The position numbers and the translations under genes are program-made. Source: Paenibacillus brevis (GTDB lineage Bacteria; Bacillota; Bacilli; Paenibacillales; Paenibacillaceae). From it: DNA of 64,000 nt. The notes below the pieces were generated by a model, which saw only the letters and a program-made list of their open reading frames with translations, was not told the origin of the DNA and searched no databases. This document shows positions 33,661-42,654 of the stretch, one piece after another. The stretch lies in NCBI RefSeq assembly GCF_018919145.1, contig NZ_JAHLQJ010000015.1, positions 1 to 64,000 of the forward strand. Reading direction: 5' to 3'. Within the stretch, counting starts at the first letter, position 1, and each line of letters starts with the position of its first letter.

Positions 33661-34730
33661 TTGTTAGGACTTCCCGTCGATGACCTTACGACCAGATCGC
33701 ATGCCAGGTTGATCTTCTCGAAGGGTCTGTCAGGCTCGCTAATCCGGTCCAGCAGAGCGGAAACCGCACGTTCTCCCAGCTGCTCCTTGTCTACATTAAC
33801 GGTAGTCAGCGGAATAGCGGCACGCCCGGATTCCTCAATATTGTCGAAGCCGGTAACCGATATGACATCCGGCACAGACATGCCGCTTGCTTGAAGCGCT
33901 TCTAATGCGGCAAGGGCAATCTCGTCATTGGCACAGACCCAGGCGGTCGGAAGCGGTTCTCCGTTATCGGTATATTCGCTTATCTTCTCCTGCAGCAGTG
34001 CGAAATTGGCGCTGTGATCCGTGCTGGATAAAGCTAACCGGTTGTTTGCCGGGCGGATATCAAGACCGTTGTCCTCCAGGGCTTTGCGAAAACCAATCCA
34101 TCGGTCTGTGAAGCTTCGCGAGTAGCGCATTTCTCCCAGAAACCAGAAGGAACGGTGCCCTAACGCCCAGAGATGTCCGGTAATCATCGACATGCTGTCG
34201 ATATTGGAGGCGAAAACCGTATCGGATGGGACGAGAGGGTCCTCATGATCCGTTAGGACGAAGGGAAGCCCCAGCCGCTTGATCTCCAGCAGCATGGATG
34301 TCGTCACTTCTCCGACACCGATGACGCCGAGCAGGCTGTCCGGCTTCAGCAGCCGCTCAAATCCCTCAGGAGTCTGCTCGGTCAGGATGAGCATGCCGAG
34401 TCCGCGGCGGGAGAGAGCGTTGCCGATTCCGTATACAATCATGCTCCAGAAGGTTGAGTCCATCGTCTGCAGTCTAATATTGGGCATCAACACGGCAACA
34501 GTCTGCTTATCCCGTCCCCATACCTCTTGCGCTGTTGTACTGGGCCCGCTTTTCTCCTCATGACCTCTGACGGTGCGCTGTTGCTTGAAATATCCAAGCC
34601 GGGTGGCGGTATCAATTATTTTTTCGCGGGTTTGAGGGGAGACCCCCTCTTTACCGGCTAACGCTTTTGAAACAGCATATTTGGAAAGTCCAAGCACATC
34701 GGCAATTTGCTGCATGGTCACTTTTTTCAT
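33657..34730 (-). CDS. LacI family transcriptional regulator
   Basis: A 357-aa repressor. The N-terminal LacI helix-turn-helix (VTMQQIADVLGLSKYAVSKA) is followed by a hinge and a periplasmic-binding-like sugar domain. It is divergent from a cellobiose 2-epimerase/GH130 operon, and the shared 157-bp region holds three TTGTTAG...ACAA operator copies, so it likely represses that operon and itself in response to a mannose- or glucose-containing disaccharide. Its stop lies inside a bidirectional terminator stem. Confidence 0.9.
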   Translation of the reverse strand: MKKVTMQQIADVLGLSKYAVSKALAGKEGVSPQTREKIIDTATRLGYFKQQRTVRGHEEKSGPSTTAQEVWGRDKQTVAVLMPNIRLQTMDSTFWSMIVYGIGNALSRRGLGMLILTEQTPEGFERLLKPDSLLGVIGVGEVTTSMLLEIKRLGLPFVLTDHEDPLVPSDTVFASNIDSMSMITGHLWALGHRSFWFLGEMRYSRSFTDRWIGFRKALEDNGLDIRPANNRLALSSTDHSANFALLQEKISEYTDNGEPLPTAWVCANDEIALAALEALQASGMSVPDVISVTGFDNIEESGRAAIPLTTVNVDKEQLGERAVSALLDRISEPDRPFEKINLACDLVVRSSTGSPNK

Positions 34731-34806
34731 CTCTTATAAGGCCCCTTTTTCTCCTGCAGGTATCGAAATCTATACTATCGGATTACTATTAGGTTTACAA
34801 GGCACT

Positions 34807-34870
34807 TTGTTAGCGAAACAAGTTGAACTTGTTATTTTGTTAGTTTACAATTGTGATTGTTAGCTGACAA
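34807..34870 (+). promoter_or_regulatory. Promoter with three LacI-type operators
   Basis: Promoter TTGAAC (34823-34828), 17-bp spacer, TACAAT (34846-34851). Three related palindromes cover it: TTGTTAGCGAAACAA (34807-34821), TTGTTAGTTTACAA (34837-34850) and TTGTTAGCTGACAA (34857-34870). The second overlaps the -10, the third the start point 20 bases further, two helical turns apart. They fit repression by the divergent LacI-type protein. Confidence 0.75.
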
Positions 34871-34887
34871 AATAGAGGTGATAAGAA

Positions 34888-36072
34888 TTGGAACTATTAC
34901 AGCTTAAGCAGGAAATGAACAAAGAGCTGCATGATATTCTTGGTTTTTGGTTAGAGCATTCTATTGATATTAAGCATGGAGGATTTGTCGGACAGATAAA
35001 CAGCGATATGACAGTAGTGCCGGACGCCCCGAAGGGCCTGGTGCTGAATGCCCGGATTCTCTGGACCTTCGCGCGTGCTTATCGACATGAACCGAAGCCG
35101 GAATATAGGGAAATGGCAGAACGGGCGCTGCATTATCTGGAAGCTTACTTCCGAGACCCGGAGTATCCAGGGTATTTCTGGATGGTCGATTATAGCGGGT
35201 ATCCCCTGCAGACCAAAAAGCAGATCTATGGACTGGCATTTTATCTTTATGCGCTATCCGAATTTATCCTTGCCAGTGGACGTAATGATCTCCTTCCTCT
35301 TGCCGAAGAAGTATTCGAAGTAGTTGAGAAAGGCTTCGATCCGGTTCACGGAGGGTATGTTGAAGCCTATGCAAGAGATTGGACGGATGAAGGGGATATG
35401 CGCCTTGGCATCCATGATCAGAATGATAAGAAATCGATGAATACCCACCTCCATGTTCTGGAGGCCTACACGAACTATTTCCGCATTGCCAGAACTCCTA
35501 AGCTGGAGGAGCAATTCGGGAGGTTAATAGGAGATATGCTCGACCGGATCATCGATGAAGAGAGCGGGCATTTTCATTTGTACTTCGATGAGGACTGGAG
35601 CTTGAAGTCCCGCCATGTCTCTTATGGCCATGATATTGAAGGAAGCTGGCTGCTCATGGAGGCAGCAGAGCTCTACGGAGACGCTGAACTGCTTGAGCGG
35701 ACCCGGAAGGCAGCGCTGCGGATGGCGGATGCCGTGTTGGAGGAAGGCATGGATGATGATGGGGCGATTATGTGGGAAGGCGATGCCACAGGTGTCTTCG
35801 ATACGGATAAGCACTGGTGGGGGCAGGCAGAAGCAATCGTAGGATTTGTGAATGCCTGGCAAATGACCAAAGAAGAACGCTATCTAAAGGCAGCTACGAG
35901 ATGCTGGGAATTCACCCGCAAGCATATTGTCGATCCGGTTCATGGGGAGTGGTATTGGAAGACAGACCGTGCAGGTAACCCGGACCCCACTGATCCAAAG
36001 GTTAATGAATGGAAATGTCCTTATCATAATGGCCGGGCTTGTTTTGAAATTATCGAACGCATTAACCTCTGA
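34888..36072 (+). CDS. Cellobiose 2-epimerase (AGE superfamily)
   Basis: A 394-aa (alpha/alpha)6-barrel enzyme of the N-acylglucosamine 2-epimerase family. Typical cellobiose-epimerase marks are NTHLHVLEAYTNYFR, SYGHDIEGSWLL, HWWGQAEA and the late CPYHN, which carry the catalytic His residues. It converts the reducing-end glucose of beta-1,4 disaccharides to mannose or back; next to a GH130 phosphorylase the likely substrate is beta-1,4-mannobiose, turned into mannosyl-glucose. The start is a TTG at 34888 after AGGTGATAAGAA. Its TGA stop (36070-36072) is the first three bases of a family B repeat. Confidence 0.88.
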   Translation: MELLQLKQEMNKELHDILGFWLEHSIDIKHGGFVGQINSDMTVVPDAPKGLVLNARILWTFARAYRHEPKPEYREMAERALHYLEAYFRDPEYPGYFWMVDYSGYPLQTKKQIYGLAFYLYALSEFILASGRNDLLPLAEEVFEVVEKGFDPVHGGYVEAYARDWTDEGDMRLGIHDQNDKKSMNTHLHVLEAYTNYFRIARTPKLEEQFGRLIGDMLDRIIDEESGHFHLYFDEDWSLKSRHVSYGHDIEGSWLLMEAAELYGDAELLERTRKAALRMADAVLEEGMDDDGAIMWEGDATGVFDTDKHWWGQAEAIVGFVNAWQMTKEERYLKAATRCWEFTRKHIVDPVHGEWYWKTDRAGNPDPTDPKVNEWKCPYHNGRACFEIIERINL

Positions 36073-36147
36073 TCACGAAGCAAAATCTTCAAGTGACTCG
36101 GCATCGAATCTTGAATTCATCCGGGCCTTCCTTCTCGGTGCTGAAGG
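36070..36147. repeat. Family B repeat, short copy
   Basis: Starts TGATCACGAAG and contains CTTCAAGTGACTCGGCATCGAATCTTG in overlapping blocks and ends CTTCTCGGTGCTGAA, in the same order as 18482-18654 but with about 100 internal bases missing. It lies between the epimerase and phosphorylase genes and overlaps the epimerase stop codon. (The longest block here is described in pieces: CTTCAAGTGA, then CATCGAATCTTG.). Confidence 0.6.
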
Positions 36148-36222
36148 GGTAGCTTTTGATCGCTTATTTAAAGGGGTAAATTATTAATTGTATTAAATTT
36201 ATGGAAGGGCTGTGCATATCAG

Positions 36223-37401
36223 ATGAGTACCTTGTTCGAACAGCGCAAGAAACAAATCGAGGAGCGCTATGAGGCTTTAATTTCCCGCAAAAATGAAGCT
36301 TTGTTCTCCGAGAATGGTATCTATGAGCGGTATGTGAATCCTGTATTGACCCATGCCCATGCTCCGCTCATATGGCGTTATGACTATAATCCTGAGACGA
36401 ACCCGTATTTTATGGAACGGATCGGTGTCAATGCGGCCTTTAATCCGGGGGCTATTGAGCTTAACGGAAAGTTCTATCTGGTTGCGCGTATGGAAGGTGT
36501 GGACCGGAAGTCGTTTTTTGCCGTTGCCGAGAGTGATAGCGGGGTTGACGGTTTCTGTTTGTGGGATCATCCGGTCGTGATGCCGGAGACCGAAGAGGAA
36601 GACACAAACGTATATGATATGCGTCTGACCAAGCATGAAGACGGCTGGATCTATGGGGTGTTTTGCACAGAAAGAAAAGATCCTGATGCGGCTCCAGGGG
36701 ATTTGTCGAGTGCTGTGGCCCAGGCCGGCATAGCTCGTACAAAGGATTTGAAGACATGGGAGCGGCTCCCGGATCTGAAGACGAGCTCGGCCCAGCAACG
36801 CAATGTGGTGCTTCATCCTGAATTCGTAGACGGGAAGTATGCATTCTATACCCGCCCGCAGGACGGATTCATCGATGCCGGTTCCGGCGGAGGAATCGGA
36901 TGGGGGCTGTCCGACAGTATGCATCGTGCTGTTATTGAGAGCGAGACGATTATAGACCGCCGTTATTATCATACGATCAAAGAAGCGAAGAACGGTCAGG
37001 GACCGGCTCCGATCAAGACGGAGAAGGGGTGGCTTCATATTGCGCATGGCGTAAGAAACACAGCGGCCGGCCTGCGCTATGTCGTATATGCCTTCCTGAC
37101 CGACCTGCAGGATCCTTCGAAGCTGCTGCATGCTCCGGCCGGCCATCTGATTGCTCCGGAAGGAGAAGAAAGAATCGGCGATGTCTCGAACGTTGTGTTC
37201 ATTAACGGTTTGATCGCCAGAGAAAATGGGGATGTCTACTTGTATTATGCATCCTCTGACACGCGTTGCCATGTGGCTACCACTACGGTTGACCGTCTGC
37301 TTGACTATGTGCAGAACACGCCGGAGGACCCGCTTCGTTCTTACGCTTGCGTACAACAGCGAATCGAGCTGGTAGACCGGAATCGGAAGATTCTGGGCTA
37401 A
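36223..37401 (+). CDS. GH130 4-O-beta-D-mannosyl-D-glucose phosphorylase
   Basis: A 392-aa glycoside phosphorylase of family GH130. It has the family's five-bladed propeller motifs, including the [19 protein letters not shown] opening and the YDMRLT motif near residue 128 with the catalytic Asp. Length and the N-terminal helical extension match mannosylglucose phosphorylases, which split beta-1,4-Man-Glc with phosphate into mannose-1-phosphate and glucose. The preceding epimerase would supply this substrate from mannobiose. The ribosome-binding site is weak and distant (GGAAGGG). No transporter or mannanase is adjacent, so uptake must be encoded elsewhere. Confidence 0.85.
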   Translation: MSTLFEQRKKQIEERYEALISRKNEALFSENGIYERYVNPVLTHAHAPLIWRYDYNPETNPYFMERIGVNAAFNPGAIELNGKFYLVARMEGVDRKSFFAVAESDSGVDGFCLWDHPVVMPETEEEDTNVYDMRLTKHEDGWIYGVFCTERKDPDAAPGDLSSAVAQAGIARTKDLKTWERLPDLKTSSAQQRNVVLHPEFVDGKYAFYTRPQDGFIDAGSGGGIGWGLSDSMHRAVIESETIIDRRYYHTIKEAKNGQGPAPIKTEKGWLHIAHGVRNTAAGLRYVVYAFLTDLQDPSKLLHAPAGHLIAPEGEERIGDVSNVVFINGLIARENGDVYLYYASSDTRCHVATTTVDRLLDYVQNTPEDPLRSYACVQQRIELVDRNRKILG

Positions 37402-37505
37402 AGAAGAGAAACGGAAGATTCAGAGTCGGAGCAGCCATTTGACAAGCTGCGGTGCTTCCCCTATGCTTATGCACCAGAGGTACTCTCACGAAGGAGATGA
37501 TTGCG

Positions 37506-37820
37506 GTGCATAATGGTTTACCTTTTGAAGAAATATCTGCCCAAGAGCTGAGTGAGCGGCTGGCGCGGGGAGCGGGCCTGCATATTGTTGACGTGCGGGA
37601 GCCTCATGAATGGTTCCAGGGTCATATCCCGAGTGCAAAGCATATTCCATTAGGGCAGCTTCCACATAGAATGGACGAACTGGATCCGCAGGAAGAGTGG
37701 TTCGTTATCTGTCATAGCGGGGGAAGAAGCGCGCTGGCCTGTGAATGGCTGGAGGAGCAGGGCTTCAGAGCCGTTAATGTCATGGGCGGAATGATGGTTT
37801 GGGAAGGCGAGATCGAATAA
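37506..37820 (+). CDS. Rhodanese-like domain protein
   Basis: A 104-aa single-domain sulfurtransferase. The active-site loop is CHSGGR (Cys69), and the domain has the usual VDVREPHEWFQGHIPSAKHIP motif. Such proteins carry persulfide sulfur for thiol transfer or detoxification. The start is a GTG at 37506, nine bases after AAGGAG; the ATG at 37497 directly abuts the same site. A terminator follows immediately. Confidence 0.9.
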   Translation: MHNGLPFEEISAQELSERLARGAGLHIVDVREPHEWFQGHIPSAKHIPLGQLPHRMDELDPQEEWFVICHSGGRSALACEWLEEQGFRAVNVMGGMMVWEGEIE

Positions 37821-37825
37821 CACAC

Positions 37826-37866
37826 ACACCTGTCTCAATGAATTGAGGCGGGTGTATTTTTTTTGC
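37826..37866 (+). terminator. Terminator of the rhodanese gene
   Basis: ACACCTGTCTCAAT (37826-37839) pairs with ATTGAGGCGGGTGT, followed by a run of eight T. Confidence 0.9.
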
Positions 37867-37934
37867 GAAACTTTTCTCGGGCTTAAGTCGTTAACATGAA
37901 GAGCAAGTGATTAAGCAAGATAAGGAGATCAAGC

Positions 37935-39092
37935 ATGCCTACTCCATCATCATTGCCCAGCCGTACTACGGTACGCAAGAATCAGGGGCAGCAAAAAAAG
38001 AAGTCAACGCGAAAGCCGCGCCGGAAAAAGAAAGGTGTATTTTTGCGGTTCATCGGCCGTTTGATTGTGACCTTTATGGTTATTGGAGTGTTAGCCACAC
38101 TTTGGCTATTTCTAACTCCGTCAGGTAACAGTATGCGTTATCTGATGGCAGATACGCTGATCACGACACAGCACCGTCATTGGGCTAAATATATCATCGG
38201 ACAAGCCGAACTGGAAAAGCGTGTTGCCGCCTATCAGGCTCAATTTGATGCCATGGGAACCGAGGAAGATACGCATACGATTAACCTTCCAAATGGCGGG
38301 GAGGAGCAGGAATCCGATAAGGAGAAACCCTTAATTGAAATTGAAGAAGTTTCCGGTACAGGCTACCATGGGTATGTTCTGACGGTCAATGATCCGACCA
38401 AGATCCGGTTAGGCGTTCCGGCCAAGACTGGCAAGGGGGAGAAGGTATCCAGCATGGTGGCTCGCACCGGGGCGGTTGCCGGGGTCAATGGCGGCGGCTT
38501 TGCGGACCCCAATTGGAAGGGCAACGGTTTCAAGCCGATCGGAGTCGTCATTTCCCAAGGGAAGCTTTACTATAATGGAATCGGAGCCAGCGATGCGACC
38601 CAAATTGTCGGAATCGATAAGAAGGGCAAGATGATCGCCGGCAAATATACGTTAACCGAGCTGTCCGAGCTGGGTATTCAGGAGGCAGTCACCTTCCAGC
38701 CCCGTATTATTGTGAATGGCAAGGGACAGATCAAGAGCCAGAAGGAAGGCTGGGGGATTGCTCCAAGAACGGCAATGGGACAGCGGGAAGACGGCGCGAT
38801 TCTCTTCGTCGTAATCGATGGACGCCAGCCCGGCTATAGCATCGGGGCTAGTCTTTACGATGTTCAGCAGATCATGCTGGACCATGGAGCGGTGATTGCT
38901 GCCAATCTGGATGGCGGTTCCTCGACCGTGCTGGTCACGGAAGGCGGAGAGATCGCCAATAAGCCGTCATCTGAATACGGAGAACGGTATTTACCGACGG
39001 CCTTTCTTGTCTTTGAAGATCCGGACCAGGTGGAGATTCCGAACATTTGGGAGGGACTGCGTCCCCAGGATATCGATGCCGGCAAAAAGTGA
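37935..39092 (+). CDS. Phosphodiester glycosidase (NAGPA) family membrane protein
   Basis: A 385-aa protein. A polybasic cytoplasmic N-terminus (about 1-37) is followed by one membrane helix (38-62), a linker with predicted coil, and an extracellular NAGPA (DUF2233) domain from about 130 with VAGVNGGGFADPNW, PRTAMGQREDGAILFVVIDG and NLDGGSSTVLV motifs. Family members remove N-acetylglucosamine from phosphodiesters on teichoic acids or glycans, so a role at the cell wall is likely. AAGGAG lies before the ATG. A homopolymer of 14 G follows the gene. Confidence 0.86.
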   Translation: MPTPSSLPSRTTVRKNQGQQKKKSTRKPRRKKKGVFLRFIGRLIVTFMVIGVLATLWLFLTPSGNSMRYLMADTLITTQHRHWAKYIIGQAELEKRVAAYQAQFDAMGTEEDTHTINLPNGGEEQESDKEKPLIEIEEVSGTGYHGYVLTVNDPTKIRLGVPAKTGKGEKVSSMVARTGAVAGVNGGGFADPNWKGNGFKPIGVVISQGKLYYNGIGASDATQIVGIDKKGKMIAGKYTLTELSELGIQEAVTFQPRIIVNGKGQIKSQKEGWGIAPRTAMGQREDGAILFVVIDGRQPGYSIGASLYDVQQIMLDHGAVIAANLDGGSSTVLVTEGGEIANKPSSEYGERYLPTAFLVFEDPDQVEIPNIWEGLRPQDIDAGKK

Positions 39093-39137
39093 TTATACCA
39101 AAATAATGCTTAAAGCCGGATTAATGATTCTGCGTGC

Positions 39138-39200
39138 GGGGGGGGGGGGGGCAATTCTTCACACGTTGCCCCTTTAACGTGCCTGTTTCTGTTCAACTAT
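39138..39200. repeat. Poly-G tract joined to a truncated family A repeat
   Basis: Fourteen consecutive G (39138-39151) are followed by CAATTCTTCACACGTTGCCC, ACGTGCC and GTTCAACTAT, the right half of family A (compare 636-680 and 27288-27332). The left half is missing, replaced by the G run. Confidence 0.6.
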
Positions 39201-39250
39201 TCTCCCGTTTGGCTCACCTGAGCATTCCCCAGCTCGCAAATAAGTTTGCG

Positions 39251-39958
39251 CTACTTAATAATTACGCCCCCAAAGGGAATCACTTCCCGCAGGAACCGCT
39301 TTACGATTCCATCGCCGCTCTCCAGCTCCTGCTGGAGACGGCTGCCTCCAGTGGCTTGTACGAGCACAGAGCCTTGACCCGTAATTTTCCACTGGTAGCG
39401 CATGTGCTGGCTGGCCAGATGATTGCCGTACACAGCCAGTTCCATCCGCGCGGATTCGGGGTAGGCAACCACGCAGCCTGCCTCTACATATAGCGGCTCA
39501 ACAGGGTGCAGTTCCAGCTCCAGCACCTGGCCTTGGGTCAGAATGCCGATTTGGCCTTCACCTGAAAATTTCATTTTTACAGCATCCCGGGTGATCATCA
39601 TATTTTTGATGCTCAGGATACGTGATTCCATAGATATATGATCTGTATAGAAGAATAAATGACGGAAATCGTATAGCAGGTCGCTGCCTCCGCTAAGGGA
39701 AATAGCTTTTAGACTAATGCCGGGAGGAAGGGAGGCTGCTAACTCGCAGGGGCCGGTGAAATCCGCCCGAACCAGCTTCCGTTTGCGGTACATCCCCTTG
39801 ATATTCATCAGCTTGTCTACCCGGTTTGCCGTAGCGCCGCGGTATGCGATCACCTGGGCAGGGTGCAGAATATGAAGCTGCTCACCTTCGTCCAGAAAGA
39901 ACCTGATGGCTTGTCCGCCATAGCCTCCGCCCGGGTGATGTTGATTTTCGATATTCAT
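39251..39958 (-). CDS. AIM24 family protein
   Basis: A 235-aa soluble protein of the AIM24 (DUF124) double-stranded beta-helix family, with typical Gly-rich beta strands (LFFYTDHISMESRIL, KMKFSGEGQIGILTQGQVLE). In bacteria the function is unknown; in yeast the homologue is a mitochondrial inner-membrane organiser. It lies 58 bases after a small coiled-coil lipoprotein-like gene on the same strand, probably as one operon. GGGATAGATCC provides a weak ribosome-binding site. Confidence 0.8.
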   Translation of the reverse strand: MNIENQHHPGGGYGGQAIRFFLDEGEQLHILHPAQVIAYRGATANRVDKLMNIKGMYRKRKLVRADFTGPCELAASLPPGISLKAISLSGGSDLLYDFRHLFFYTDHISMESRILSIKNMMITRDAVKMKFSGEGQIGILTQGQVLELELHPVEPLYVEAGCVVAYPESARMELAVYGNHLASQHMRYQWKITGQGSVLVQATGGSRLQQELESGDGIVKRFLREVIPFGGVIIK

Positions 39959-40016
39959 ATATGGATCTATCCCTTCATGCCAGGCTCTTGATCGGCTTAC
40001 TGTACAGCTGGATGGG

Positions 40017-40439
40017 CTAGCGTCTGAGCAGCACCCGGATCAATCGCAGCACCACAAAATAACCTGCAATGAGCAGCACCCCTGTAAGGATCATTATCCG
40101 CAGCTTGCGCGACTGATTCTCCCGGACCTGCTGAGCCATCGTTAACGCAGCGACGGATTCCGTCAGCTCCCGGTTTTGCTCAAGCAAAGCCTCGTTCTGC
40201 TGCCGGTAAGCCTCCAGGGTGGCGTTCGCCTCTTCAAGCTTGTCCTGTGTCTGCCGATAGCTCTCCTTCAGTTCATTTACTTCACTCGGCAGTTCTGTAA
40301 TATCCTTGATTCCTTGATACATATCGCTAAAAAAACCGCCCTGGGCATGCGGTGCAGCAGGAATGTACAGACTGCTGCATGCCGCAACCGCAGTGACAAA
40401 CAGCAGTAGGGCTCTCCGGCACCATCGTTGAAATTGCAT
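40017..40439 (-). CDS. Coiled-coil membrane-anchored protein
   Basis: A 140-aa protein not recognised by name. An N-terminal hydrophobic segment ends in a lipobox-like VAAC (Cys near 22), a long coiled coil spans about 55-105 (LEEANATLEAYRQQNEALLE), and a C-terminal membrane helix (about 115-135) ends with Arg residues. The start is the ATG at 40439, seven bases after GGAGG; longer frames lack a site. It precedes the AIM24 gene and may act with it at the membrane. Function unknown. Confidence 0.7.
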   Translation of the reverse strand: MQFQRWCRRALLLFVTAVAACSSLYIPAAPHAQGGFFSDMYQGIKDITELPSEVNELKESYRQTQDKLEEANATLEAYRQQNEALLEQNRELTESVAALTMAQQVRENQSRKLRIMILTGVLLIAGYFVVLRLIRVLLRR

Positions 40440-40542
40440 TCCCGCCACCTCCATCACATGTCTCGATGATTTTACCCTACAATACGAATGGAACATCCAT
40501 AAAGTTTCCTTACTCTATCATTACACGGACATAAGTCATATG

Positions 40543-40590
40543 AAAAAAAGCCGCTCTGCGGGATGCAACGGCATCGGACAGAACGGCATT
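40543..40590 (-). terminator. Terminator of the degV gene
   Basis: On the minus strand GCCGTTCTG pairs with CAGAGCGGC, followed by TTTTTTTC. It lies just downstream of the DegV-family gene stop. Confidence 0.8.
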
Positions 40591-40604
40591 TCGACAAAGC
40601 TTGG

Positions 40605-41474
40605 TCAAGCGTACATTTGGCAGCCTGGTCGGCGCAAATACATAATCGCTACTGTTCGCGGGCCGCAATGACAAGAGATTGCGCAGCCGCCTTCAATAAT
40701 GGCAACTTCCTTTGTGTCCGTCTTCTCGAGCAAGGTCGACTTGATATAATCGGCAGCTCGTTCCGCCAGTGTCTGAGCTACGATAATCAACTCGCGGTCG
40801 ACCTTATGAATATTTTCGGTGAAATGATGAAGCATCCGCTCCACGGCCTTTTCCTTCTTGCCGCGATATTTATCGGCAGAAATAACCATGCCTTCTTTAA
40901 TGCGGAGTACCGGACGAATCTTGAGCAGGCTGCCCAGCATGTGCTGGACATTGGATACTCTGCCGCCCCGATGAAGATAGTCCAGGCTGTCGACAAGCAC
41001 TTCGATTTCAACCCGTTCGCGAAGCTCCTCAAGCATGGTTACGACTTGCTCGGCAGTTTTGCCCTCACGTACTGCCTCGGCAGCTTTACGTGCCAGCAAG
41101 GCGATTCCGCCGGAGACATTCAGGGAGTCAACGACGAAGATGCTGCCGGCAGGGAAGTCGTCTGCAGCAATCAGCGCATTCTGATAGGTTGAGGATAGTT
41201 TTGATGACATGCTAATGAATACAATGGTGTCGCCTTTATCGATATAAGGAGTAAAAGCGCTGATAAAGTCAGCCGGAGAAGGAGCAGTTGTATGCGGTAG
41301 CTCCCCGGTCTCATCTACACGGCGGTAAATATCATCCGTAGTTATCTCATGTCTGTCCTTATAGGCTTTCCCGCTAAATACTACATAGAGCGGAATAATT
41401 CCGATATCGTACTCTTCCATCCAGCTTTCCGGAACATCCGATATGCTGTCGGCAAATATTTTGACTTGTGTCAA
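40605..41474 (-). CDS. DegV family fatty-acid-binding protein
   Basis: A 289-aa DegV-family protein. The N-terminal KIFADSISDVPESW and the SMSSKLSSTYQNA motif line the lipid-binding cleft, as in FakB proteins that present fatty acids to the kinase FakA; HRGGRVS and the C-terminal GPRTVAIMYL are also typical. The start is a TTG at 41474, preceded by GGGGGAGAAG; further upstream the frame has no site. Which fatty acid it binds cannot be told. It is followed by a terminator and preceded by an AraC-type gene on the same strand. Confidence 0.88.
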   Translation of the reverse strand: MTQVKIFADSISDVPESWMEEYDIGIIPLYVVFSGKAYKDRHEITTDDIYRRVDETGELPHTTAPSPADFISAFTPYIDKGDTIVFISMSSKLSSTYQNALIAADDFPAGSIFVVDSLNVSGGIALLARKAAEAVREGKTAEQVVTMLEELRERVEIEVLVDSLDYLHRGGRVSNVQHMLGSLLKIRPVLRIKEGMVISADKYRGKKEKAVERMLHHFTENIHKVDRELIIVAQTLAERAADYIKSTLLEKTDTKEVAIIEGGCAISCHCGPRTVAIMYLRRPGCQMYA

Positions 41475-41590
41475 CGCTTCTCCCCCAGTAATGAATATTA
41501 GATATAAAGTCCTGTAACTTTGATTATAGTGCAAGGAGGGCGGCTTACGCAAAAAAGTCTGCATGGCTGCTTAACGCCGTTGCCTGCCTG

Positions 41591-42490
41591 CTAACCCCTG
41601 TTCCAACTGAAGCGCTGCCGATACTTGCGCGGAGCCAGACCCTCGACCCGGGTGAAGCTGGATGTGAAGTAGGCCGCTTGATTGAAGCCGACCTCCTCCG
41701 CAATCCGTTCCACCGGCCAATCCGTCTGCAGTAGCAGCAGCTTGGCTTGATCAATTCGAAGCCGGAGCAGATAAGCGGAAGGAGAGCATCCGAACACGCT
41801 CTGCATACAACGGGCGATATACACCGGATGAAAGTTGATGGCCTCCCCAAGCCGTGAGGCCGAGAAAGGCTCGCGATAATGCGCTCTTAGATATATTGCG
41901 GCCTTCTCGGCGCAAGCGGATTGGGGGGAGCTATTCTTCGCCTCCAGGGAAGCGGATAGAAGCATAATGATTTCCTGGAACAAGGCCTGCTGCTTTAGCC
42001 TGGCACTGGACATATGCGTGCTTTGGTTCAATGAGTCCAGCTCATGGAGGGTATCGAACATTTTTTGCGGCTGAATCAGCTTGGTGAATTGAGGAAGAAA
42101 GACCGAATAAGGCGTAACCTCGAAGGGATGGAGCGAAATGAAGCCCTTGGACTCATGCTCATTCATCCCCTGCCCGGCAGCCGGGTATTCATTAAGGACC
42201 TTCCAGTCTCCGAGCAATTGAAAATGGAGCCAGTAATGCGCCGATTCGTCCGGACAGCCTTCATAGGCATAGTGATGACAGTCAGGGCGAAGGATGAGCG
42301 CATGGCCCTCAGAGATGACATAATCCTTGCCTTCTTCACCGACGAACAGGGTTCCTTTCCGCACGACAAGCAGGTCGAACGCCCCGATATTTTTCCGGCT
42401 GGGATGCTTGCCTCCCGGGGGAAGAGCAGCCAAACCGCTCATAATGAAATGAGGCAGCGGGGGGGCGGTGAATTCAATAATATTTGACAA
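41591..42490 (-). CDS. AraC family transcriptional regulator
   Basis: A 299-aa regulator. The N-terminal cupin-like effector domain (about 1-160) contains a His-rich turn (LRPDCHHYAYEG), and the C-terminal two helix-turn-helix units fill about 200-295 (FSASRLGEAINFHPVYIARC, VERIAEEVGFNQAAYFTSSF). The start is a TTG at 42490 nine bases after GGAG. It is divergent from a MATE pump, which it may control, although no clear operator was identified. Cupin AraC regulators of this type usually sense sugars in Paenibacillus. Confidence 0.88.
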   Translation of the reverse strand: MSNIIEFTAPPLPHFIMSGLAALPPGGKHPSRKNIGAFDLLVVRKGTLFVGEEGKDYVISEGHALILRPDCHHYAYEGCPDESAHYWLHFQLLGDWKVLNEYPAAGQGMNEHESKGFISLHPFEVTPYSVFLPQFTKLIQPQKMFDTLHELDSLNQSTHMSSARLKQQALFQEIIMLLSASLEAKNSSPQSACAEKAAIYLRAHYREPFSASRLGEAINFHPVYIARCMQSVFGCSPSAYLLRLRIDQAKLLLLQTDWPVERIAEEVGFNQAAYFTSSFTRVEGLAPRKYRQRFSWNRG

Positions 42491-42654
42491 CGTTTACAAC
42501 TCCATTCATGCCGTGATGAGGTTGGAATATTGAAAGATTGAGTTGATTCAATGATACAATAAAAACATTTTTCAATCTATAATGTGATTCATGCTAATAA
42601 GATAAGAGAGATACGGCAGGGAATGTCTTACCGTTTTCACAGGAGGTTGAAATT

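Noticed and set aside
36277..37356. 359-residue open frame antisense to the GH130 gene
   Set aside because: No motif or start site; the plus strand encodes a complete phosphorylase.
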